NCBI GenBank assembly: GCA_947258755.1
Contig: CAMYJO010000011.1
Span: forward strand, 91,122-155,121
DNA length: 64,000 nucleotides
Direction of reading: 5' to 3'
Source: an uncultured Gammaproteobacteria bacterium
Lineage (GTDB): Bacteria; Pseudomonadota; Gammaproteobacteria; JAADHQ01
Both the position numbers and the translations under genes were made by a program. Shown here piece after piece: positions 58,830 to 64,000 of this stretch (the stretch's first letter is position 1; each line of letters opens with the position of its first letter). Below the pieces are notes generated by a model, which was not told the origin of the DNA, made no database searches, and worked only from the letters and a program-made list of their open reading frames with translations.

Positions 58830-61122
58830 TTCTTTTCTCCTCAAGCTTCATCAATAACGGAGGTAACAGGAAGAAGTCGGCGAGCAGGGCAAAGGCGATG
58901 ATAATTGCTGTTAACAGCCCCATGCCGGAATTCAGTTTGAAACTCGATAATGCCAGCACCAGGAATCCGGCCACCAGCACCAGCGAGGTGATGACCAGGG
59001 CCCTGCCGACGGTATTAAAGGCATATTGAATCGAGTCGCTGGGTTTCAGTGCCTGTTCACGACGGGCACGCAGGTATTTACTCATCAAGTGCACAGTGTC
59101 GTCAACGACGATACCCAGGGTCATGCCGGTAACGACCGCCAGTGCCAGACCCACTTCGCCGACAAATATTCCCCATAGCCCAAAACCCATACCGGCGGGG
59201 ATCAGGTTGGGTATCATGCTGATCAAGCCCATTTTCAAAGACCGGAATGCGAAGATAAGTACGATCGATATCAACACCAATGCCACGGTTGTGCCCAGTA
59301 ACATACTCTGGATATTACGCTTGCCAATGTGCGCGAACATGATGGTTGGGCCGCTGCCCTGAGCCGCGACAATATGGCTGGTATTGCTCTGCAGCCATGC
59401 ACTGGCGCGTTGTTCCAGTTCAAGCATATGATTAGTCGACAGGGTCTTGAGTGTAACCACAAAACGGGTCGACGATTTGTCGACATTGATCTGGTTATTC
59501 AGATCGAGCCCTAATGGCAATGACATTTCATACAGTAACAGGTACTGTGCCGCTAAATCCCGGGCGTCTGGCAGACGGTACCAGGCCTGCTGGTCTGCAT
59601 GCATATTGCGATTCAGGCGTTTCATGATGTCGGTAATGCTATTGACGTGTATGGTTTCATCTTGCGCACGAAACCAGTTAGCGAATTTTTCTACATCAGC
59701 AAGGAACTCGGGATTACTGATGCCGCCGGATTGGCCGGATTCCAGGGAATAATCGAGGATGTAGGTACCGGTGAGGTGCTCGGTGGCATAATCGACATCC
59801 TGTCTGAAGGTAACATCTTTATCAAAGTAGTGAATGAATATGTCGTTTAATTCGTTGCGCGGAATAAATGCCAGCAATAACAATACAAAGGCTGACATGC
59901 CGTAGAGCAGGGGCCTGCGGTAGTGGATCACGAACCCGGAAAAAGTGATCATTAGCGGGTCATTGTTACTTTCTTTCAGTTTTGGCCGTAATGGGATGAA
60001 AGACAGGATGGCCGGCATCAGAAAGATAACCAGGAAAAAAGATGCGATGACGCCGATAGAGACCATATTGCCTAATTGTCGGAATGGCGGTACTTCGGAA
60101 AAATTCATGCTCAGGAAACCCAGGGCTGTGGTGAAGCTGGTCAGGGCGATAGGCTGAAAATTGATCCGCAGTGATTCACTGATACTGGCGAAGCGGTCCT
60201 TGCCCCGATGCAGTTCATGAAAAAAAGTCACCAGTAAATGTACCGAGCTGGCGATCGCGATTGTGAGTATGATGACCGGAGTGGATGTTGTTGGCGGCGT
60301 GATCGGATAGCCAATCCAGCCACCTGTTCCCATGGCAATAATGACAGACAGGATGATCACCATCAGGGTAATCAGCGTGCCGGTGATGCTGCGGATTAGC
60401 AGGGTCAGAAATATCAGCATCAAGCCGTAGCTGACCGGTACCAGTAGCTTGAAATCATTGACAGAGGCCTCGGTAAAGGCATTGTTCATCATGATCATGC
60501 CGGCCAGGTGGACGCTGACGTCAGGATAACTCTGACGTATCCTGTCCGCAATCTCACGTGCCGATTTGACTACGGCCGGGTTCTCTGCGGTCGGGTTTTC
60601 TCCTGGCAGACGGATGGTGACGTTGATACCGGTGACGTCGGCCGTCGGGTTAATCAAACGATTGATCAGCAAAGGTTCGGCGAGGGCAATACGTTGAATT
60701 TGTTCCAACTCGGCAGCAGAAAGCGTTGCCGGCTCGCTGACCAGGTCTGCTACCACCAGTTCATCGCCATCGGCACGCGTGTACTGGAAGTTGGACAGGG
60801 AATCGACCCGCGATGAATGGGTAATTTGCCAGGCCTGTTCCGTCAGGTCGACGACAGCAGCCAGTGCTTGATTGCTGAATACCTTGCCATCTTTAGGTGT
60901 CAGTACAAACAGGACATTATCATTTTTTGCATAGGTCTTCTCCAGTGCCTCGAAAGCGAGCAACTGGGGATTATCATCACTGAAAAACACCCGATAATTG
61001 GTCGTCATACTCAGATGACTGGCGCCCAGGATGGATATATAAGTCGCCACGATGGTCAGCAAAATTATCCATAACCGATGGCGTATGATCCATGCGCCTA
61101 ATCCATTTTCAAAGTCCTTCAT
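58822..61122 (-). CDS. RND-superfamily permease, MMPL / HAE3 type
   Basis: This 766-residue inner-membrane protein has twelve predicted helices in two repeats, each with a first helix (about 13-35; about 408-425), a large periplasmic loop and five more helices. GMTLGIVVDDTVHLMSKYL and VIILTIAIASSVHLLVTFFHEL are the conserved TM4 segments. The HAE3 group includes hopanoid and mycolipid transporters such as HpnN and MmpL3, but this protein is shorter than HpnN. AAGGA precedes the ATG. It is second in an operon after a TetR repressor and before a periplasmic lipid-carrier-like gene. Confidence 0.9.
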   Translation of the reverse strand: MKDFENGLGAWIIRHRLWIILLTIVATYISILGASHLSMTTNYRVFFSDDNPQLLAFEALEKTYAKNDNVLFVLTPKDGKVFSNQALAAVVDLTEQAWQITHSSRVDSLSNFQYTRADGDELVVADLVSEPATLSAAELEQIQRIALAEPLLINRLINPTADVTGINVTIRLPGENPTAENPAVVKSAREIADRIRQSYPDVSVHLAGMIMMNNAFTEASVNDFKLLVPVSYGLMLIFLTLLIRSITGTLITLMVIILSVIIAMGTGGWIGYPITPPTTSTPVIILTIAIASSVHLLVTFFHELHRGKDRFASISESLRINFQPIALTSFTTALGFLSMNFSEVPPFRQLGNMVSIGVIASFFLVIFLMPAILSFIPLRPKLKESNNDPLMITFSGFVIHYRRPLLYGMSAFVLLLLAFIPRNELNDIFIHYFDKDVTFRQDVDYATEHLTGTYILDYSLESGQSGGISNPEFLADVEKFANWFRAQDETIHVNSITDIMKRLNRNMHADQQAWYRLPDARDLAAQYLLLYEMSLPLGLDLNNQINVDKSSTRFVVTLKTLSTNHMLELEQRASAWLQSNTSHIVAAQGSGPTIMFAHIGKRNIQSMLLGTTVALVLISIVLIFAFRSLKMGLISMIPNLIPAGMGFGLWGIFVGEVGLALAVVTGMTLGIVVDDTVHLMSKYLRARREQALKPSDSIQYAFNTVGRALVITSLVLVAGFLVLALSSFKLNSGMGLLTAIIIAFALLADFFLLPPLLMKLEEKRNA

Positions 61123-61155
61123 GTTTTATCTCGTCCTTTATGATAAATGGGAGTG

Positions 61156-61755
61156 TTATTGCTTGCTTATACCATTCAATATTAACTCTACCGTGGTTGG
61201 TATCATGTCTTGCAGTGTTTCCAGGTCATAGATTGTCATTGCCAGTGGCAATTGAAAAATATGCATCGAGGTATGAACGGCAATGGTCGTTCTATCGATG
61301 TCATTAAAAGCAAAAAGACCTTCTTCTTTTCCTTGTTCCAAAATGCGTTTGATCAAGCTGCGTTCGACCTTGTTTTTGTCCATGACAACATCTTTGTATT
61401 TTTCGGCAATGATGTTGACCAATTCATTGATCCTGGGATTGGATGATACCTGTTCGTAGGTATACGACAGGATTTCGGAAAACAGGTTGTGGATCTTTGT
61501 GTCTGCGGCTTGTGTGGAGTCTACAACTGTGCGCAAACGTCTGCTGCGCTCATCCAGGCAACGTCTGGAACAGGCGACCGCGATATCTTCTTTATTACGG
61601 AAGTAGCGATAAAGATTGGCGGTCGACATATCCACATCGGTGGCAATATCAGCCATTGTGGTTTTACCAATGCCGAAATGCTGGAAACGTTCTACCGCGG
61701 CATTCAAGATCAGTGCCTGAATTTCAGTGGTTTTATCTTTCTGGTTAGCCTGCAT
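61156..61755 (-). CDS. TetR-family transcriptional regulator
   Basis: This 199-residue repressor has an N-terminal helix-turn-helix (about 28-58, TTMADIATDVDMSTANLYRYF) and a variable ligand-binding C-terminus. It heads the operon that runs through the permease, LolA-like and barrel genes, 33 bases before the permease. The palindromic operator upstream overlaps its promoter, so autorepression is expected. No Shine-Dalgarno is seen, and the promoter places the transcript start at or next to the ATG, so the mRNA may be leaderless. Confidence 0.92.
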   Translation of the reverse strand: MQANQKDKTTEIQALILNAAVERFQHFGIGKTTMADIATDVDMSTANLYRYFRNKEDIAVACSRRCLDERSRRLRTVVDSTQAADTKIHNLFSEILSYTYEQVSSNPRINELVNIIAEKYKDVVMDKNKVERSLIKRILEQGKEEGLFAFNDIDRTTIAVHTSMHIFQLPLAMTIYDLETLQDMIPTTVELILNGISKQ

Positions 61756-61761
61756 AGTGGA

Positions 61762-61802
61762 TTTATAACACCTGAATAATGAATATTCAATTAAATATTC
61801 AG
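61762..61802 (-). promoter_or_regulatory. Promoter and palindromic operator of the TetR operon
   Basis: On the minus strand TTGAAT (plus 61785-61790) and TATAAA (plus 61762-61767) are 17 bases apart, with the -10 ending six bases before the TetR ATG. The perfect palindrome TGAATATTCA (61780-61789) covers the -35, and outer half-sites CTGAATA (61772-61778) and TATTCAG (61796-61802) flank it. The layout fits binding of a TetR dimer pair that blocks RNA polymerase. Confidence 0.65.
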
Positions 61803-61929
61803 CTTTTATCTTAACAAAGAACAGTATACGCTCGCAGTTTTATGGAAATGGCTATTTATGTTGTAAAAACAGTAGGATAGCGCTTAATATGAAGGACTGC
61901 TTAGCTCGCCAGGCAACTGTGCGTGACCG

Positions 61930-62205
61930 TCACGGCTTCCAGATGCCAAAGGCTTCATCATTCGCAGGGGCTGCCGTCTTTTCTTCGCTGTTATCGTTCA
62001 TGACGTGTTCGGCAAATCCATACAATTGCTGTAACAACTGCTGTTTTTGCGCTTTATCATGGGATTTGAAATTGGCCAGGAGCAGTCCGGTGATGGCTGA
62101 TAGGTATTGTACGGCGACACCCATATCCTGTGCATCTTGATCATGTTTGATCAATGTTTTCTGTATGTCTACTAATAAGTCCTCGGATAATTGAATGCTG
62201 CTCAT
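61930..62205 (-). CDS. Small hypothetical helical protein
   Basis: This 91-residue protein, starting MSSIQLSEDLLVDIQKTL, is predicted to be almost entirely helical, without signal peptide or membrane segment; its last 20 residues are low in structure. I do not recognise a family. The ATG at 62205 is preceded by AGGTGGAG; an ATG five codons upstream is less likely. It stands alone between the TetR operon and yajQ. The function is unknown. Confidence 0.65.
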   Translation of the reverse strand: MSSIQLSEDLLVDIQKTLIKHDQDAQDMGVAVQYLSAITGLLLANFKSHDKAQKQQLLQQLYGFAEHVMNDNSEEKTAAPANDEAFGIWKP

Positions 62206-62312
62206 GTCGCTCCACCTCATAAATTGCTTAGATGATTTAAATTATATGACATTATAATATTGTTTTGCTCTAGACGTATAATAAAACATCACTATTTTCA
62301 GGAGTACTACCT

Positions 62313-62795
62313 ATGCCTTCATTTGATGTCGTTTCAGAGGTAGACAAGCATGAGCTGAATAATGCCATCGACCAGTCTAACCGGGAAATTAATACGCGTT
62401 TTGATTTCAAAGGCAGTAACGCTAAAATTGAACATAAGGATAATGAAATGACGCTGACAGCTGCGAGTGATTTTCAGATCAAGCAGATGCTGGATATTTT
62501 ATATAATAAAATGGCTAAACGCAGTCTTGATGTCAAAAGTCTTAAGGAAGGAGAGATCGAAGAGCGCGGTGGTAAAGTGGAACTAAAAATGCTTATTCAG
62601 GAAGGCCTGGACAAGGACCTGAGCAGAAAAATCGTCAAATTGATTAAGCAGAGTAAACTGAAGGTCCAGGCGGCCATCCAGGGTGAACAAGTGCGTATCA
62701 CCGGCAAGAAACGTGATGATCTGCAAGAATGCATGAAACACATCAAAGAACAACAATATGATATTCCTTTACAGTTCACTAATTTCAGGGACTGA
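62313..62795 (+). CDS. yajQ: YajQ-family nucleotide-binding protein
   Basis: This 160-residue protein begins MPSFDVVSEVDKHELNNAID and contains REINTRFDFKGS, the hallmark of the family, with two ferredoxin-like folds. In Xanthomonas and Pseudomonas YajQ-type proteins bind cyclic di-GMP and modulate gene expression; in E. coli binding of nucleotides and tRNA is reported. AGGAG precedes the ATG. nudF follows eight bases later. Confidence 0.95.
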   Translation: MPSFDVVSEVDKHELNNAIDQSNREINTRFDFKGSNAKIEHKDNEMTLTAASDFQIKQMLDILYNKMAKRSLDVKSLKEGEIEERGGKVELKMLIQEGLDKDLSRKIVKLIKQSKLKVQAAIQGEQVRITGKKRDDLQECMKHIKEQQYDIPLQFTNFRD

Positions 62796-62803
62796 CGGAT
62801 AAC

Positions 62804-63418
62804 ATGGATTATAAGTTCACCATCAAACAGCAGCAGCGTAGCTTTAGCGGTTTCTTTACGCTCGATACCTTAATACTGACACACGCGCTGTTCAGCGGTG
62901 GTGTCAGCAAGCCGCTGCAACGAGAATTGATCTATCGTGGTAATGCCGTCGCAATCTTATTGTACGACCCTGATAATGATACGATCGTCATCATCGAACA
63001 GTTCCGCGTAGGTGCTATCCATGACCCGCAGGGGGCATGGGTGTTGGAATTAGTGGCGGGTTTTCAGGAGCAGGGCGAATCTATCGAGGATGTGCTGCAT
63101 CGGGAACTTGAAGAGGAGGCCGGCCTGGTCGCCACTCGCCATGAAAGTATCTACAGCTATTATTCGAATCCGGCTAATTCCTCTGATCGCGTGCAACTGA
63201 TCTGCGCCCAGGTCGATTCGACCAAGGCGGGTGGTATACACGGCATCGAATCGGAAGGTGAGGACATCAAGGTCCATGTCATCCCGTATCAGCAAATCGA
63301 CGACCTACTGACGACAGGGCGATTGTCATCAGCGACGCCCATTATTGCCATACAGTGGTTACAATTGAATCATGAACGCCTGCGCACTGCATGGTCAGAT
63401 TCTGATGGGCGGCAATGA
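62804..63418 (+). CDS. nudF: ADP-ribose diphosphatase NudF
   Basis: This 204-residue Nudix hydrolase has a full Nudix box, G-x5-E-x7-REUxEExGU, reading from GFQEQGE to RELEEEAGL. The N-terminal region (FSGFFTLDTLILTHALFSGG) and EQFRVGA before the box identify the ADP-ribose pyrophosphatase branch. It clears ADP-ribose. It is probably co-transcribed with yajQ. Confidence 0.93.
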   Translation: MDYKFTIKQQQRSFSGFFTLDTLILTHALFSGGVSKPLQRELIYRGNAVAILLYDPDNDTIVIIEQFRVGAIHDPQGAWVLELVAGFQEQGESIEDVLHRELEEEAGLVATRHESIYSYYSNPANSSDRVQLICAQVDSTKAGGIHGIESEGEDIKVHVIPYQQIDDLLTTGRLSSATPIIAIQWLQLNHERLRTAWSDSDGRQ

Positions 63419-63833
63419 ATCCTGTCGAACTTACTTGTTCGCCACTTCTTATTTCTACGTCTGCTTATGCCTTGGAGCTGGCGTTAAGGCCATTGAGGGA
63501 TTAGGCTGAAACCGGCTAGGAGCGGTCATTGAGCACCAGATTCACAGACTCCTACCTACCTATTGCGGACTCTTGAGGCGTTTAGCCTGGGAGGCAGTCA
63601 CCGATTGAACCCGCAGCCAGAAGCGGTCATTCAGATCCATGCTTACTGATTAAAAGCAGACACTCAACGTCCGCAATATCCGACAATTTTCAGCAGTCAT
63701 AAAGTTGTACTAGCGTAGCTGCTTGCACATTTTAAGTGCCGCGGAAAATGTTCAAGTTGATAGTGTTTGTTAGGCAACTTTATGCGTTTAGCATGTTACG
63801 CCCCCAGGGACCATAATACGAAGAAATATCTAG
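63419..63833. repeat. Repeat-rich intergenic region after nudF
   Basis: No gene is convincing in these 415 bases. Two copies of a 15-base element, GGAGCGGTCATTGAG (63519-63533) and GAAGCGGTCATTCAG (63620-63634), match at 13 positions, and TTGCGGAC/GTCCGCAA-like words flank them. A ten-base inverted repeat, CATAAAGTTG (63698-63707) with CAACTTTATG (63775-63784), encloses a smaller one (ACATTTT with AAAATGT). Such words recur between genes in some marine gammaproteobacteria, from memory. Their origin is unclear. Confidence 0.5.
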
Positions 63834-64000
63834 TCATTTGCTATCTTTGTTAAGTGCTTCACTTATCAGTGCTTTCATTTCAACAAAGCTTCTTTTTCCA
63901 CGCACAATTTTTCCATTTATGAAAAAGGTGGGTGTTCCGGTTACATCCAAGTCTCTCTTCGCTGCTTGCTGCTGATTTAATATGTCATCTAAGAGCTTTT
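63834..64000 (-). CDS. DsbA-family thioredoxin-fold protein, C-terminal fragment
   Basis: The frame ending at the TGA (plus 63834-63836) runs off the right edge. Its 54 or so codons include DVTGTPTFFINGKIVRG, the cis-proline GTPxFFxNG motif of DsbA-like disulfide oxidoreductases (thioredoxin_4 type), then FVEMKALISEAL. The catalytic cysteines would be off the window. It is separate from the DsbA-like fragment at the left edge. Local sequence is more AT-rich than its neighbours. Confidence 0.75.
   Translation of the reverse strand, partial: KLLDDILNQQQAAKRDLDVTGTPTFFINGKIVRGKRSFVEMKALISEALNKDSK

Noticed and set aside
63662..63775. attC-like pair ACTCAAC and GTTAGGC
   Set aside because: The two degenerate seven-base boxes match by chance often; there is no array, no integrase and no complementary inner stem typical of a cassette site.

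Overview
The window reads as an ordinary chromosomal stretch of a gammaproteobacterium of roughly balanced GC content, densely coding, with two housekeeping blocks whose order is that of Pseudomonas-like gammaproteobacteria. Block A (4147-28832) is yciK / mupP / ubiG / mtaD on the minus strand, then mtnA, gyrA, serC, (serA), pheA, hisC, tyrA, aroA, cmk, rpsA, ihfB, lapB and pyrF on the plus strand. Block B (36927-44567) is tRNA-Val, thrS, infC, rpmI, rplT, pheS, pheT, ihfA, a MerR-type regulator and tRNA-Pro. I cannot name the species. A SoxW-like periplasmic thioredoxin and the squalene genes hpnCDE would fit a sulfur- or methane-oxidising type lineage, but that is inference.

Left end (1-4091): the 3' end of a DsbA-family gene, two convergent paralogues of an unrecognised 118-123-residue family, an LHPP-like HAD phosphatase, a diguanylate cyclase and a two-domain periplasmic thioredoxin. 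Minus-strand operon 12045-4147: mtaD, ubiG, mupP, rmuC, hpnC, hpnD, hpnE, yciK. The rmuC-hpnCDE group splits the usual mupP-yciK pair. Plus-strand block 12231-28832: an orphan OmpR-type regulator and mtnA, gyrA, the serine / aromatic amino acid genes (serC, serA, pheA, hisC, tyrA, aroA), cmk, rpsA, ihfB, lapB and pyrF.

Middle (28953-36387): a ComEA-like helix-hairpin-helix protein, an orphan GlcF-like iron-sulfur protein, a frameshifted galU, tRNA-Asn, a class I aminotransferase, uvrB and ugd. Block B follows. Ahead of thrS lie two tandem hairpins whose seven-base loops both present CGT, the anticodon of a threonine tRNA, matching the logic of the E. coli thrS translational operator. infC appears to start at ATC.

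Right end (44568-64000): a duplicated tRNA-Pro 3' end, small conserved proteins, two enzymes of general metabolism (an SDR and PepN), RecQ, a lytic transglycosylase, a class I DAHP synthase, a half-length ThiL homologue, an MFS exporter whose natural start codon is ATC, a SpoIIE-type phosphatase, and a four-gene envelope operon (TetR, RND/MMPL permease, LolA-like periplasmic protein, outer-membrane barrel) with a clear palindromic operator over its promoter. yajQ, nudF, a 415-base repeat-rich spacer and the 3' end of another DsbA-family gene close the window. I saw no CRISPR array, prophage, insertion sequence or rRNA. The least expected items are the thrS operator, the broken galU, the half ThiL, the non-canonical starts, two reading frames that look coding but are interrupted or lack a start (14051-14233 and 26757-26935), and the envelope lipid-transport-like operon.
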